Shown: positions 38,100 to 48,718, counted from the stretch's first letter. The stretch is DNA of 64,000 bases from Paraburkholderia franconis (GCF_009362735.1 NZ_WHNP01000003.1:186001-250000); one strand, 5' to 3'. The notes: a model not told the origin generated them from the sequence alone. Translations and numbers: made by a program.

Positions 38100-39077
38100 T
38101 CACGCGGGTGACGCAACAGACACACCCTCGCCGTGATTCAGCGCGGCGCGCGCGCACAGTTCGTCGGTGACGAGTCCCGATAGCCAGCCGCCCTTGAGCG
38201 CGGCAATCACCGCACCGCGTTTCCGCTCGCCGCCCGCGAAGCCGATTACGGGACGCTTCGGCGGCGAATCGAGCCGCAAGCTCGTCACGCGGCGGCCCGT
38301 CGGCGATTCGACGCGCGCGCCGTCGGCATCGATCGGCAGGCCGAGCAGTTCGGCGACGGCGCCCAGCGACACCAGTTCCTCCACCTCATCCGACGTGATG
38401 AAGCCGTCCTCATGCAGCGGACAATGCAAGCCGATGTTGCCGATGCCGACGAACGCCACATCGGCCTCGCCCGACAGCGACTCGACGATCCGGTACAGAC
38501 GGTGATTGCACCACTGCGCGCGTTCCGCTTCGCTGTCTGCGATCAGCGGCGCGGGCAGCAGGAAGTGCTTGCCGCCCGTCTTCTCGGAGATGTGCAGCGC
38601 GACGTCGTAGCGGTTCGACGAGCCGTCCTGCGCAATTGCGCCGACCATCGACACGAGCCGATGCTGCGGCCGCTCCAGTTGCGCGACCTGATCGACGACG
38701 GCCTTCAGCGTACGCCCGCTGCTCACGGCGACGACCATCGGCCGTTCTTCGCCGAGATAACGCTCCATCACCTGCGCGCCCGCGACGGCGAGCTTGCGGT
38801 CGATCTCTTCGGGGTTGTCGTTGTCGACGGGCACGACTTCGCACATCGACAGCCCGTAGCGCTTCGACAACTGAGCAGCGAGCGACAGACAGTCCGCGAG
38901 CTGATGATCGACGCGCACGCGGATCAGGTTCTTCTCGACGGCGAACGCGACCAGCCGCTGCGCGACGGGCCGCGACACCTGCAGTTTTTCGGCGATCTCG
39001 TTCTGCGTATTGCCGGCAACGTAGTAGAGCCAGGCGGCGCGCGTCGCGAGATCGAGCTTTTCAGTGGACTTGGGCAC
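38100..39077 (-). CDS. SorC/DeoR-type sugar-binding transcriptional regulator
   Basis: A 325-residue regulator. The N-terminal helix-turn-helix (about 12-55) reads ATRAAWLYYVAGNTQNEIAEKLQVSRPVAQRLV. The rest is the SorC/CggR sugar-phosphate-binding domain (VVAVSSGRTLKAVVDQV, VAFVGIGNIG, VIGFAGGERKRGAVIAALKGGWLSGLVTDE). It lies 117 bases downstream of xylB on the same strand. R. sphaeroides smo operons include a regulator of this type (SmoC). It is the best candidate to bind the GAGC-N4-GCTC palindromes in front of smoS and dalD. Confidence 0.9.
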   Translation of the reverse strand: MPKSTEKLDLATRAAWLYYVAGNTQNEIAEKLQVSRPVAQRLVAFAVEKNLIRVRVDHQLADCLSLAAQLSKRYGLSMCEVVPVDNDNPEEIDRKLAVAGAQVMERYLGEERPMVVAVSSGRTLKAVVDQVAQLERPQHRLVSMVGAIAQDGSSNRYDVALHISEKTGGKHFLLPAPLIADSEAERAQWCNHRLYRIVESLSGEADVAFVGIGNIGLHCPLHEDGFITSDEVEELVSLGAVAELLGLPIDADGARVESPTGRRVTSLRLDSPPKRPVIGFAGGERKRGAVIAALKGGWLSGLVTDELCARAALNHGEGVSVASPA

Positions 39078-39193
39078 GATGGGTTCGCTCAGGAATGCGC
39101 CGAAGCGCGTAACACCAGGCAGCCCGTATCGGACGTTCTGGTGTGCTGCATGCCGTACGCATTCGTCGTAGTGCGCATCACGGGCTCACACTA

Positions 39194-40678
39194 CTACGCT
39201 GCGTTCGCATCGCGCGCGGGCGCGAACATCGGCTTCACATGCCGATACAGCGCGCGATAGCTGGCGAGCCGCTCGCGCAGCACGGCATGACGCCGCGCGT
39301 TCGGCGTGAATTCGATTTCGACGGGCGGTTTGGTCAGCACCGTCGACGGATCGCCGCCCGCCGCGAGCCAGCCCAGACGCGCCGCGCCGAGCGCCGCGCC
39401 CGTTTCGCCGCCGCCGTGCTTGCGCGTCGCCGTGTTCAGCGAATCCGCGAGCAGTTGCGCCCAGTAGTTGCTGCGCGCGCCGCCGCCGAGGAGCGAGAGC
39501 GCGCTTACTTCGGTGCCCGCCGCGCGCAACGCGTCGAGGCCGTCCGTCAGCGCGAGCGTCACGCCTTCTAGCACCGCATAGCCGAGCAGCGCGCGATCGG
39601 TCGCGTGCGTCATGCCGAAGAACACGCCTTGCGAATATGGATCGTTGTGCGGCGTGCGCTCGCCGGACAGATACGGCAGGAAGAGCGGCGCAGTCGCGAG
39701 CGCGTCGTCGGGCAGCTGTTCGACTTCGGCGAGCAGCGTCGGCTCGTCGGTGGACGTCAGCTTGCAGACCCAGCGCAAGCAGCTCGCCGCCGACAGCACC
39801 ACGCTCATCTGATGCCAGCGGTCGGGAATCGCATGGCAGAACGCGTGCACGGCCGACTCCGGATTCGGCCGGAAGCTGTCGCCGATCACGCACAACACGC
39901 CCGACGTGCCGAGCGACACGAAGCCGTCTCCCGGCTGCGTCGCGCCGATGCCGATCGCGCTCGTCGCGTTGTCGCCGCCGCCCGCCGCGACCACGATGGG
40001 CTCGCGCAAGCCCAGCTCGCGCGCGAGTTCGGGACGCAGCATGCCCGACGGCGCGCTGCCCTCCGCGAGACGCGGCATATGCGAGCGGTTCAGATCGCAG
40101 GCCGCGAGCAGCGTATCGGACCAGTCGCGCTGCGCGACGTCGAGCCATAGCGTGCCCGCTGCATCGGATGGATCGGAGACCTTGTCGCCCGTCAGTTGAA
40201 GGCGCAAATAGTCCTTCGGCAGAAGCACGCAGGCCGTCTGCCGAAAGATTTCCGGCTCGTGCCGCGCGACCCACAGAAGCTTCGGCGCGGTGAAACCGGG
40301 CATCGCCAGATTGCCAGCGATGCGATGCAGGTCCGGCGCGCGCCGGTACAGCTCATCGCATTCCTCGACGGCGCGCATGTCGTTCCACAGAATCGCGGGA
40401 CGCAGCACGCGGTCTTCGTCGTCGAGCAGCACTGCGCCATGCATCTGTCCCGACAGCCCGATGCCGCGAATCTGCGCGAACTGTTCCGGGTAACGGTCGC
40501 GTAACGCGAAGAGCGCGCTGCGCGTGCCTTGCCACCAGTCGGACGGGTTCTGCTCCGACCAGCGCTGATGCGGACGCGAAACGGTGAACGGAGAACCTGC
40601 CGTGCCGATCACGCGTCCGTCGGACGCGAGCAGCAGAACTTTCACTTCGGACGTGCCGAGGTCGATGCCGAGATACAT
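39194..40678 (-). CDS. xylB: Xylulokinase
   Basis: A 494-residue FGGY kinase that phosphorylates D-xylulose to xylulose 5-phosphate. The N-terminal loop is GIDLGTSEVKVLLL, the xylulose signature GIGLSGQMHGAVLLD, and Asp occurs in ILWNDMRA. The second phosphate motif is AAGGGDNATSAIG, and the C-terminal SLLGGGARSNYWAQLLADSL completes the set. The length is normal. It lies downstream of dalD/mtlK, whose product is expected to be D-xylulose (from D-arabinitol) or D-fructose (from mannitol). The 270-base gap between them contains a degenerate 14-base repeat. Confidence 0.94.
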   Translation of the reverse strand: MYLGIDLGTSEVKVLLLASDGRVIGTAGSPFTVSRPHQRWSEQNPSDWWQGTRSALFALRDRYPEQFAQIRGIGLSGQMHGAVLLDDEDRVLRPAILWNDMRAVEECDELYRRAPDLHRIAGNLAMPGFTAPKLLWVARHEPEIFRQTACVLLPKDYLRLQLTGDKVSDPSDAAGTLWLDVAQRDWSDTLLAACDLNRSHMPRLAEGSAPSGMLRPELARELGLREPIVVAAGGGDNATSAIGIGATQPGDGFVSLGTSGVLCVIGDSFRPNPESAVHAFCHAIPDRWHQMSVVLSAASCLRWVCKLTSTDEPTLLAEVEQLPDDALATAPLFLPYLSGERTPHNDPYSQGVFFGMTHATDRALLGYAVLEGVTLALTDGLDALRAAGTEVSALSLLGGGARSNYWAQLLADSLNTATRKHGGGETGAALGAARLGWLAAGGDPSTVLTKPPVEIEFTPNARRHAVLRERLASYRALYRHVKPMFAPARDANAA

Positions 40679-40882
40679 GGGCGCGAAACCTTCGTCGGTA
40701 GGAGATGCGCTACTTTAGCCGCATGCCGCTGGCGATGCCATGCGCAATAGACCTGACGCATGGCAGTCGTCGAATGCGGCGATCAATGGGAGCGGCCGCG
40801 CGTGGAAGCTGCGTGGATGCATTCACACGCGCGGCGGTGCTGTTGTGTGTCGAGCAAGGCGATGTCGACGGCTTCAGCCGGT

Positions 40883-40937
40883 TTCAGTCGGCCGGGTTCA
40901 TTCAGTCAACTCAGTCGGCCGAGTTCAGTCAGCCGAG
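40883..40937. repeat. Degenerate 14-base direct repeat between dalD and xylB
   Basis: Copies TTCAGTCGGCCGGG (40883-40896), CTCAGTCGGCCGAG (40910-40923) and TTCAGTCAGCCGAG (40924-40937) surround a diverged unit. The array lies in the 270-base intergenic space, just after the dalD stop on the minus strand. Confidence 0.6.
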
Positions 40938-40948
40938 TTTGGCCAACT

Positions 40949-42358
40949 TCACGCACCGCGCTTCGCGAGCCACGCATCGACGCGTTCGAGCGCCGGGCGC
41001 ACCACTTTCTCGAGCGAAGCCGTGCCCGCCATGCTGCCCCAGAGCAGACGGTCCGCGCAGTAAGCCTGCACCGGATCGGGTGCCTTGAAGAAGCCGCGCG
41101 CAATGCCTTCGTCCATCACGCCGTCCTGATACGCGTACGGCAACTGGCCGCGCTGCCACCTGTCGAGAAAGCGGAAGAAGAGCGCGGGCAGCATCGCGGT
41201 CGCATTCGGCTCGACCTTGCGCTCGAAGCACTCGGACAGCGTCGGCGCGATGAAGCCGGGAATCTTTGAGAAGCCATCGGCGGCGACGCGTTGATTAGTG
41301 TCCTGGATATAAGGATTGCCAAAGCGTTCGAGCACGACATCGCGGTACTTCGCGAGATCGAGCGGACTCGGCGTGAGGCAGGGGATCACGTCCTGCGTCA
41401 CGTAGTCATGGGCGAACTGGCGAATTTCCGGATCGTGCGTGCCTTCGTGGATATACGAGAGGCCCACCAGCGTGCCCGCCCACGCGATGCAACTGTGCGT
41501 CGCGTTCAGAATGCGGATCTTTGCCTCTTCATACGGCAGCACCGAATCGACCAGCTCCGCGCCGACCCGGTCCCACGCCGGCCGCCCGGCGACGAAGTGA
41601 TCCTCGATCACCCACTGGATGAACGATTCGCCCATCACGGGGCACGCGTCGTCGATGCCTGTCGCCGTCTTCACGCGCTCGCGCACGTCGGGTGTCGGGC
41701 GCGGCGTGATCCGGTCGACCATCGAGTTCGGGCATGCCGTGTTCGCATCGAACCATTGACGCAGCGCGCTCGCGCCGCGCCGCTCCAGAAACTCGGTCAT
41801 GCCCGCGCGGAAGCGTTCGCCATTGCTGCGCAGGTTGTCGCAGGTCTGCAGCGTGACGGGGCCGGCGTTGCGCTGCATGCGCGCTTCGAGAATCGCGGCG
41901 AGCGCGCCGTAGATCGTGGTGCGCGCGCCGTTCAGATCGGCGGACAGATCGGGATTCGCCGTATCGAGCTTGTCGTGTTCGTCGAGGTAGTAGCCGCCTT
42001 CCGTCACGGTGAACGCGATGATCTTGCACGCGGGGTCGGCGCCCGCTTCGACGAGCCCATCGAGATTCGCCGACCACGGCACCACGCGTTTGATCGAGCG
42101 GATCGTTTCATAGTCGCGCTTGCCTTGCGGCGTGACGGTTTCGAGCGTGTAGACGCCGTTTTGCGCGGCCAGCGCATCGGCGACGGCATTCATGTCGCTG
42201 CGGATGTTGCCGACGGTGAGCGACCACTGCGTATCGCCGGGCTGACTCGCTTCGTTGAGCCGGTGCAGGTACCACGCCTGATGTGCGCGATGGAACGATC
42301 CCGCGCCGATGTGCAGGATCACCTGCGTGCTTGCGCCGCTGTCCTGGCCGCTGTTCAT
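40949..42358 (-). CDS. dalD: Long-chain polyol dehydrogenase (D-arabinitol 4-/mannitol 2-dehydrogenase)
   Basis: A 469-residue NAD-dependent dehydrogenase of the polyol-specific long-chain family. The N-terminal nucleotide site reads [17 protein letters not shown]. The family signature [11 protein letters not shown] and the catalytic region [18 protein letters not shown] (Lys and the Asn-His pair) are present. Similarity by eye is best to D-arabinitol 4-dehydrogenase (DalD), which makes D-xylulose for the neighbouring XylB. Mannitol 2-dehydrogenase (MtlK) of smo operons is the alternative. An AGGAG site lies 7 bases before the Met at 42358. The GAGC-N4-GCTC palindrome lies about 190 bases upstream. 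Confidence 0.88.
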   Translation of the reverse strand: MNSGQDSGASTQVILHIGAGSFHRAHQAWYLHRLNEASQPGDTQWSLTVGNIRSDMNAVADALAAQNGVYTLETVTPQGKRDYETIRSIKRVVPWSANLDGLVEAGADPACKIIAFTVTEGGYYLDEHDKLDTANPDLSADLNGARTTIYGALAAILEARMQRNAGPVTLQTCDNLRSNGERFRAGMTEFLERRGASALRQWFDANTACPNSMVDRITPRPTPDVRERVKTATGIDDACPVMGESFIQWVIEDHFVAGRPAWDRVGAELVDSVLPYEEAKIRILNATHSCIAWAGTLVGLSYIHEGTHDPEIRQFAHDYVTQDVIPCLTPSPLDLAKYRDVVLERFGNPYIQDTNQRVAADGFSKIPGFIAPTLSECFERKVEPNATAMLPALFFRFLDRWQRGQLPYAYQDGVMDEGIARGFFKAPDPVQAYCADRLLWGSMAGTASLEKVVRPALERVDAWLAKRGA

Positions 42359-42546
42359 GTGTGTCTCCTGTATCGACCCGAATTGGCGCGTCGGCGGGAG
42401 CTGGCGCTTGGCGCTGACTCCCGTTTTATGCGTTGCTCGGGTCACATGCTAGTGAAGTCTTATGCGCACGGTCTTTCGCGTGCGTTGTTACTTGGGATAA
42501 GTCTAGAAGCTGTCTCGGCGACATGAGCCGACGACTCGAAAACGAA

Positions 42547-42558
42547 GAGCATTTGCTC
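42547..42558. promoter_or_regulatory. GAGC-N4-GCTC palindrome upstream of dalD
   Basis: GAGCATTTGCTC has perfect 5-base arms and matches the pair in front of smoS. It sits in the 551-base region (42359-42909) between the divergent dalD and AraC-type genes. The region has no other supportable gene. A TTGACA at about 42731 may belong to the AraC-type gene promoter. Confidence 0.55.
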
Positions 42559-42909
42559 TCAACGTGAACTAATGATCGTATTCGGCCGATCGAAAGTCAA
42601 GGCGAAGGGCGGCGCTTTTTCACGGCGGATCGTTGCGCAGCGCGGCGGGACGAGTTTTTCAACGGCTCATGCGCTGCCCGCGAGGTGCTTGCCAAAGGTC
42701 GATCGGCTAGCTGTTGCATTGCATCAAATTTGACAGCCGGAAGGCCAGGACTAACCCGAATGCAAAAAAGTATCAATCGACGGTCTCATTTCTAGTGGCC
42801 TCGATTGCGCTCGGGGTCTAACTTTCGCTACACAAAAGCAATGAACCCGATGGCGCTCGCAAGACGTGAAACGCAAGGTGCCGGACGAAGGAACAGGAGG
42901 AGGACCGAC

Positions 42910-43932
42910 GTGCAACCCGATCTCGAACTGGTGAGCGTACGCCGCGACGAGTCGTTCAAGGTGTGGTATCACGGCTTTCCGTACCGCACCGTGCGCTGGC
43001 ATTTCCATCCGGAATTCGAAATCCATCTGATCGTCGCGACGACGGGCAAGATGTTCGTCGGCGATTACATCGGCAGCTTCGCGCCGGGCAATCTCGTGCT
43101 GATGGGGCCGAACCTGCCGCACAACTGGGTCAGCGAAGTGCCCGAGGGCGTGACGATCGCGCAGCGCAATCTCGTCGTGCAGTTCGGCCAGGACTTCGTC
43201 GCGCATTGCACCGAGAGCTTTCCTGAATGGCGCACGCTCGAAGCGCTGCTCGCCGATTCGCGGCGCGGCGTGTCGTTCGGCGCGCAGACGAGCGCCGCCA
43301 TCCAGCCGCTTTTCATGGAACTGCTCGAAGCGCGCGGCCTGCGCCGCATCGTGCTTTTCCTGTCGATGATGGAAATCCTGCTGAACGCGAGCGACCGCGA
43401 ACTGCTCGCGAGTCCCGCGTATCAGAGCGACCCGACCAGCTATGCATCGACACGCATCAACCATGTGCTCTCGTATATCGGCAAGAACCTCGCGTCGGAG
43501 TTGCGCGAATCCGATCTCGCGCAGCTCGCGGGGCAGAGCGTGAGCGCCTTCTCGCGATATTTCCGCCGCCATACGGGCCTGCCGTTCGTGCAGTACGTGA
43601 ACCGCATGCGCATCAATCTCGCGTGTCAGTTGCTGATGGATGACGAGCTGAGCGTGACCGACATCTGCTATAAGGTCGGCTTCAACAATCTGTCGAACTT
43701 CAACCGGCAGTTCCTCACGGCGAAAGGCATGGCGCCGTCGAAGTTCCGCCGCTTCCAGCAACTGAACGACGCGAGCCGCGCCGCTTCGGAAGCAGCAGCG
43801 GCGCTCGGCAAGGGCATCGCGAACGCGCCTTCGATCGTACCCGCCGTGCAGGCGCGAACCCATGCGCACGCTCAGCCACGCGCCGCGCCCACGGCGTATC
43901 CGCCTCCGGGCTCGCCTCTGACGACGACCTGA
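42910..43932 (+). CDS. AraC-family transcriptional regulator
   Basis: A 340-residue regulator with an N-terminal cupin-like sugar-sensing domain (WHFHPEFEIHLIVATTGKMFVGDYIGSF, PNLPHNW) and a C-terminal double helix-turn-helix (ESDLAQLAGQSVSAFSRYFRRHTG and SVTDICYKVGFNNLSNFNRQF). The Ala-rich tail is probably disordered. The GTG at 42910 is preferred because AGGAGGAGGAC lies directly upstream; an in-frame ATG at 42841 is the alternative. It precedes and is co-oriented with the ribose-type ABC operon, so it is its likely activator, comparable to MtlR-type regulators. Confidence 0.88.
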   Translation: MQPDLELVSVRRDESFKVWYHGFPYRTVRWHFHPEFEIHLIVATTGKMFVGDYIGSFAPGNLVLMGPNLPHNWVSEVPEGVTIAQRNLVVQFGQDFVAHCTESFPEWRTLEALLADSRRGVSFGAQTSAAIQPLFMELLEARGLRRIVLFLSMMEILLNASDRELLASPAYQSDPTSYASTRINHVLSYIGKNLASELRESDLAQLAGQSVSAFSRYFRRHTGLPFVQYVNRMRINLACQLLMDDELSVTDICYKVGFNNLSNFNRQFLTAKGMAPSKFRRFQQLNDASRAASEAAAALGKGIANAPSIVPAVQARTHAHAQPRAAPTAYPPPGSPLTTT

Positions 43933-44020
43933 CGCACTTCCCCGATACCAGTGTTTCACCTGCTCATCGCGCGCCCGAACCGCGCGAGGGACGCACTCAT
44001 CCTCATAAACGGAGACAACC

Positions 44021-44980
44021 ATGACGCACACCACTTCGAACCTTTCGCATCCTTCGCGCACGTTGCGCCTGCGCGCCGCGCTGACCTTCGCCGCCGTGAT
44101 GCTCGGCGCGCCGCTTCTTGCACCGGCGACTGCCAACGCCGCGCCGCTGAAAATCGGCATGACGTTCCAGGAACTGAACAACCCGTACTTCGTGACGATG
44201 CAAAAGGCGCTGAACGATGCGGCCGCATCGATCGGCGCGACGGTCGTCGTTACCGATGCGCATCATGACGTGAGCAAGCAGGTGAGCGACGTCGAAGACA
44301 TGCTGCAGAAGAAGATCGACATCCTGCTCGTCAATCCGACCGATTCGACGGGCATCCAGTCGGCGGTGACGTCGGCGAAGAAGGCGGGCGCCGTGGTCGT
44401 CGCCGTCGATGCGAACGCGAACGGTCCCGTCGATTCGTTCGTCGGCTCGAAGAATTTCGACGCGGGGCAGATGTCGTGCGAGTACCTCGCGAAAGCGATC
44501 GGCGGCAGCGGTGAAGTGGCGATTCTCGACGGCATTCCCGTCGTGCCGATTCTCGAACGCGTGCGCGGCTGCAAGGCGGCGCTCGCGAAGTTTCCGAACG
44601 TGAAGCTCGTCGATACGCAGAACGGCAAGCAGGAGCGCGCGACGGCGCTGTCCGTCACCGAGAACATGATCCAGGCGCATCCGAACCTGAAGGGCATCTT
44701 CAGCGTGAACGACGGCGGCTCGATGGGCGCGTTGTCCGCGATCGAATCGTCGGGCAAGGACATCAAGCTGACGAGCGTCGACGGCGCGCCCGAAGCGATC
44801 ACCGCGATCCAGAAGCCGAACTCGAAGTTCATCGAAACGTCCGCGCAATTCCCCCGCGACCAGATCCGTCTCGCGATCGGCGTGGCGCTTGCGAAGAAGT
44901 GGGGCGCCAATGTACCTAAGGCGATTCCCGTCGACGTGAAGCTTGTCGACAAGGACAACGCGAAGGGCTTCAGCTGGTAA
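44021..44980 (+). CDS. Ribose-type (CUT2) ABC transporter sugar-binding protein
   Basis: A 319-residue periplasmic binding protein of the RbsB-like class. The Sec signal is cleaved after TANA-A (about 40). The mature start is PLKIGMTFQELNNPYFVTMQKAL, with typical segments DVEDMLQKKIDILLVNPTDSTGI and GIFSVNDGGSMGALSAIESSG. CGGAGACAACC precedes the ATG. It is the first transport gene of a six-gene operon with an ATPase, permease, dehydrogenase, kinase and SDR. The ligand is probably a pentose, pentitol or tetritol, judged from the downstream enzymes. Confidence 0.92.
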   Translation: MTHTTSNLSHPSRTLRLRAALTFAAVMLGAPLLAPATANAAPLKIGMTFQELNNPYFVTMQKALNDAAASIGATVVVTDAHHDVSKQVSDVEDMLQKKIDILLVNPTDSTGIQSAVTSAKKAGAVVVAVDANANGPVDSFVGSKNFDAGQMSCEYLAKAIGGSGEVAILDGIPVVPILERVRGCKAALAKFPNVKLVDTQNGKQERATALSVTENMIQAHPNLKGIFSVNDGGSMGALSAIESSGKDIKLTSVDGAPEAITAIQKPNSKFIETSAQFPRDQIRLAIGVALAKKWGANVPKAIPVDVKLVDKDNAKGFSW

Positions 44981-44996
44981 GCGATGTGTTGCGGCA

Positions 44997-45028
44997 GCAG
45001 TGACGCGCGCAACGCGCTGCGTCACTGC
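44997..45028 (+). other. Intercistronic hairpin after the CUT2 binding-protein gene
   Basis: Arms GCAGTGACGC (44997-45006) and GCGTCACTGC (45019-45028) are perfectly complementary, with a further GC-rich inner pairing and no T-run. It mirrors the hairpin after smoE. Confidence 0.6.
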
Positions 45029-45049
45029 ATGAAACGCAAAGGAAACACG

Positions 45050-46585
45050 ATGGACACGGTCCTCAAACTCGACAACATCACGAAGAGCTTTCCGGGCGTG
45101 AAGGCGTTGCAGCGCATTCATCTCGAGATCGCGCGCGGCGAGATTCACGCGCTGCTCGGCGAGAACGGCGCGGGCAAGTCGACGCTGATGAAGATCCTGT
45201 GCGGCATCTATCAGCCCGACGACGGTACGATCGTGATCGACGGCGAAGCGCGGCACTTCGCGAACTATCACGATGCCGTTGCGGCGGGCGTCGGCATCGT
45301 GTTTCAGGAGTTCAGCCTGATTCCGTATCTGAACGCCGTCGAGAACATGTTCCTCGGACGCGAGCTGCGCAATCGCTTCGGCATGCTCGATCGGTCGCAG
45401 ATGCGGCGCGCGGCGGCGGAGATCTTCGCGCGGCTCGGCGTTGCGATCGATCTGTCCGTGCCGATTCGCGAGCTCTCTGTCGCGCAGCAGCAGTTCGTCG
45501 AAATCGGCAAGGCGCTGTCGCTGAATGCGCGCATCCTGATTCTCGACGAGCCGACGGCGACGCTGACGCCCGCCGAAGCCGAGCATCTGTTCACGATCAT
45601 GCGCGACCTGAAGCGGCACGGCGTCGCGATGATTTTCATCTCGCACCACCTCGAAGAGATTTTCGAAGTGTGCGACCGCATCACCGTGTTGCGCGACGGC
45701 CAGTATGTCGGCATGACGGATGTGGCGAAGACGGATGTCGGCCGGCTCGTCGAGATGATGGTCGGGCGCAAGATCGAAAGCAGCTTTCCGCCGAAACCCG
45801 CGTTGCCCGCCGATGCGAAGGTCGTGCTCGAAGTGAACGCATTGCAGTTGCACAAGGACGGCCCCGTGAATCGCTTCACGCTGCGCGAAGGCGAAATACT
45901 CGGCTTTGCGGGACTCGTCGGCTCGGGACGCACGGAGACGGCGCTCGCCGTCATCGGCGCGGACGCGGCGCACGTGAAGGACATTCGCATTAACGGCGCG
46001 CCGGCGAATCTGTCCGATCCCGCCGACGCATTGAAGTCCGGCATCGGCATCCTGCCTGAAAGCCGCAAGACAGAAGGGCTGATCACGTCGTTCTCGATCA
46101 AGCAGAACATCTCGATCAACAACCTCGGCAAGTACCGCGCCGCGCGCTTCTTCATCGACCACGGCAGCGAAGCGCGCGCAACCGCGGACATCATGAAGCG
46201 CGTCGGCGTGAAGGCGCCGACGATGAACACCGAAGTCGCGACGCTGTCGGGTGGCAATCAGCAGAAAGTGGTGATCGCGCGCTGGCTCAATCACCACACG
46301 AACATCCTGATCTTCGACGAGCCGACGCGCGGCATCGACGTCGGCGCGAAAGCGGAAATCTATCTGCTGATGCGCGAGCTCACTGCGCGCGGCTACTCGA
46401 TCATCATGATCTCGTCGGAACTGCCGGAGATCGTCGGCATGTGCGATCGCGTCGCCGTGTTCCGGCAAGGGCGCATCGAAGCGATGCTCGAAGGCGACCA
46501 GATCGAATCGAATGCCGTGATGACTTATGCAACCGCTGGTGCAACAGCCGGCACTCGTGGAGCAACACAGCATGAACACGCCTGA
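45050..46585 (+). CDS. Ribose-type ABC transporter ATPase (two ATPase domains)
   Basis: A 511-residue RbsA/AraG-type protein made of two fused nucleotide-binding domains. The N-terminal half has Walker [10 protein letters not shown], a Q-loop in [11 protein letters not shown], signature LSVAQQQ and Walker [11 protein letters not shown]. The C-terminal half has the degenerate loop GLVGSGRTE that is normal for this class, signature LSGGNQQK and [20 protein letters not shown] precedes the Met at 45050. It ends 14 bases into the permease gene, so the two are coupled. Confidence 0.94.
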   Translation: MDTVLKLDNITKSFPGVKALQRIHLEIARGEIHALLGENGAGKSTLMKILCGIYQPDDGTIVIDGEARHFANYHDAVAAGVGIVFQEFSLIPYLNAVENMFLGRELRNRFGMLDRSQMRRAAAEIFARLGVAIDLSVPIRELSVAQQQFVEIGKALSLNARILILDEPTATLTPAEAEHLFTIMRDLKRHGVAMIFISHHLEEIFEVCDRITVLRDGQYVGMTDVAKTDVGRLVEMMVGRKIESSFPPKPALPADAKVVLEVNALQLHKDGPVNRFTLREGEILGFAGLVGSGRTETALAVIGADAAHVKDIRINGAPANLSDPADALKSGIGILPESRKTEGLITSFSIKQNISINNLGKYRAARFFIDHGSEARATADIMKRVGVKAPTMNTEVATLSGGNQQKVVIARWLNHHTNILIFDEPTRGIDVGAKAEIYLLMRELTARGYSIIMISSELPEIVGMCDRVAVFRQGRIEAMLEGDQIESNAVMTYATAGATAGTRGATQHEHA

Positions 46586-47588
46586 CACTTCCCCCAAGAC
46601 CTCGACCGTCGCGTCCAATACGCCGGGCGCGCCCGGTCCTGGTGTAACGGCGCGCCTGAACTGGGCGAGCATCAAACGCTCGACGCTGTTCTATCCGTTC
46701 ATCGGCTTGCTCGTCGTGTGCATCGTGATGGTGTTCGCGAGCGACAGCTTCCTGTCGGCGGCGAATCTCGAGAACGTGCTGCGCCAGGTGTCGATCAACG
46801 CGATCATCGCCGTCGGCATGACGGCTGTGATTTTGACGGGCGGCATCGACCTGTCCGTGGGCTCGGTCATGGCGCTCTCGGGCACGCTCGCGGCGGGCCT
46901 GATGGTCGCGGGGCTCAACGGCGTCGCGGCGATCGCGATCGGCATTGCCGTCGGGCTCGGCTTCGGCTTCGCGAACGGCTTCTTCGTCGCGTTCGCGGGC
47001 ATGCCGCCCATCATCGTCACGCTCGCGACGATGGGCATCGCGCGCGGCCTCGCGCTGATCTACACGGGCGGTTATCCGATCGACGGCTTGCCCGACTGGG
47101 TGAGTTTCTTCGGCAGCGGCAAGGTGTTCGGCATTCAGGCGCCCGTGCTCATCATGCTCGTCGTCTATGCGATCGCGTGGTTGTTGCTCGAACGCATGCC
47201 GTTTGGCCGCTATGTGTATGCGATCGGCGGCAACGAGCAGGCGACGCGTCTTTCCGGCGTGCGCGTCGCGCGCGTGAAGCTGATCGTCTACACGCTCGCT
47301 GGCTTGACGTCGTCGTTCGCGGCCATCGTGCTTACGTCGCGCTTGATGAGTGGCCAGCCGAATGCGGGCGTCGGCTTCGAACTCGATGCGATCGCGGCCG
47401 TGGTGATGGGCGGCACGTCGATATCGGGCGGACGCGGCTCGATCATCGGCACGCTGATCGGCGCGCTGCTGCTCGGCGTGCTGAACAACGGACTCAACAT
47501 GGTCGGCGTGAATCCGTACGTGCAGAACGTGATCAAGGGCGGAATCATTCTGCTCGCGATCTACATCAGCCGCGACCGCAAGAAGTGA
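46572..47588 (+). CDS. Ribose-type ABC transporter permease
   Basis: A 338-residue inner-membrane permease of the RbsC/AraH class with about ten hydrophobic segments. The signature [26 protein letters not shown] and GANNE-like [15 protein letters not shown] are typical. The cytosolic N-terminus is Thr/Pro-rich. The Met at 46572 lies within the end of the ATPase gene, preceded by GTGGAGCAAC. It completes the CUT2 importer; the dehydrogenase gene follows 42 bases later. Confidence 0.92.
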   Translation: MNTPDTSPKTSTVASNTPGAPGPGVTARLNWASIKRSTLFYPFIGLLVVCIVMVFASDSFLSAANLENVLRQVSINAIIAVGMTAVILTGGIDLSVGSVMALSGTLAAGLMVAGLNGVAAIAIGIAVGLGFGFANGFFVAFAGMPPIIVTLATMGIARGLALIYTGGYPIDGLPDWVSFFGSGKVFGIQAPVLIMLVVYAIAWLLLERMPFGRYVYAIGGNEQATRLSGVRVARVKLIVYTLAGLTSSFAAIVLTSRLMSGQPNAGVGFELDAIAAVVMGGTSISGGRGSIIGTLIGALLLGVLNNGLNMVGVNPYVQNVIKGGIILLAIYISRDRKK

Positions 47589-47629
47589 ATTCTTTCCCCA
47601 CTGTTCTCCATTCTTCGCAGGGCAATGCA

Positions 47630-48718
47630 ATGACCACTCAGGACACCACCAAAAGCATGACGGCGATCGTGTGCCACGCGCCGAAGGACTATCGCGTCGA
47701 ACGCGTGACGAAACCGCAGGTGCGCGCGCACGAACTCGTGATTCGCATCGCGGCGTGCGGCATTTGCGCGAGCGACTGCAAATGCCATTCGGGCGCGAAG
47801 ATGTTCTGGGGCGGCCCGAGCCCGTGGGTCAAGGCGCCCGTGATACCCGGCCATGAGTTCTTCGGCTACGTGGAAGAACTCGGCGAAGGCGCAGCAGAAC
47901 ACTTCGGCGTGAAGAAGGGCGACCGCGTGATCGCCGAGCAGATCGTGCCGTGCGGCAAATGCCGCTACTGCAAGTCCGGCCAGTACTGGATGTGCGAGGT
48001 GCACAACATCTTCGGCTTTCAGCGCGAAGTCGCGGACGGCGGCATGGCCGAATACATGCGCATTCCGCCGACGGCCATCGTCCACAAGATTCCCGATGGC
48101 ATTTCGCTCGAAGATGCTGCGATCATCGAGCCGCTCGCGTGCGCGATCCACACCGTCAATCGCGGCGACATTCAGCTGGACGATGTGGTCGTGATCGCGG
48201 GCGCGGGTCCGCTCGGTCTGATGATGACGCAAGTCGCGCACCTGAAAACGCCGAAGAAGCTCGTCGTGATCGACCTCGTCGACGAGCGTCTCGAACTCGC
48301 GCGCGAATACGGCGCGGACGTAACGATCAATCCGAAGAAAGACGATGCGCTCGCCATCGTCCAGTCGTTGACGGAGAACTACGGCTGCGACGTCTACATC
48401 GAAACGACGGGCGTGCCTGCGGGCGTGAATCAGGGCATGGACCTCATTCGAAAACTCGGGCGTTTTGTCGAGTTTTCCGTGTTCGGCGCCGAGACTACAA
48501 TGGACTGGTCGATCATCGGCGACCGCAAGGAACTCGATGTGCGCGGCGCGCATCTCGGGCCGTACTGCTATCCGATTGCGATCGACCTGCTGGCGCGTGG
48601 GCTTGTCACCTCGAAAGGCATCGTCACGCATGACTTCTCTCTTGAAGAGTGGGATGAAGCGATCAAGGTCGCGAACTCGCTCGATTCGATCAAGGTGCTG
48701 ATGAAGCCGGCCCGATAG
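47630..48718 (+). CDS. Zinc-dependent medium-chain polyol dehydrogenase
   Basis: A 362-residue dehydrogenase. Catalytic zinc ligands are Cys46 (CGICASDC) and His75-Glu76 (GHEFFG). Four structural-zinc Cys are at 108, 111, 114 and 122. The Rossmann motif is VIAGAGPLGLMM, and Asp after VVVI/D favours NAD. The CKCHSGAKMFWGG insertion after the first zinc Cys groups it with erythritol/threitol and related polyol dehydrogenases rather than classical sorbitol dehydrogenase. It is in one operon with a ribose-type importer, a kinase and an L-xylulose-reductase-like SDR. The exact polyol (xylitol, L-arabinitol, erythritol or threitol) cannot be decided from sequence. Confidence 0.87.
   Translation: MTTQDTTKSMTAIVCHAPKDYRVERVTKPQVRAHELVIRIAACGICASDCKCHSGAKMFWGGPSPWVKAPVIPGHEFFGYVEELGEGAAEHFGVKKGDRVIAEQIVPCGKCRYCKSGQYWMCEVHNIFGFQREVADGGMAEYMRIPPTAIVHKIPDGISLEDAAIIEPLACAIHTVNRGDIQLDDVVVIAGAGPLGLMMTQVAHLKTPKKLVVIDLVDERLELAREYGADVTINPKKDDALAIVQSLTENYGCDVYIETTGVPAGVNQGMDLIRKLGRFVEFSVFGAETTMDWSIIGDRKELDVRGAHLGPYCYPIAIDLLARGLVTSKGIVTHDFSLEEWDEAIKVANSLDSIKVLMKPAR

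Noticed and set aside
44003..46675. An 890-codon open frame on the minus strand
   Set aside because: It is antisense to the CUT2 binding-protein and ATPase genes, with no recognisable motif or ribosome-binding site.
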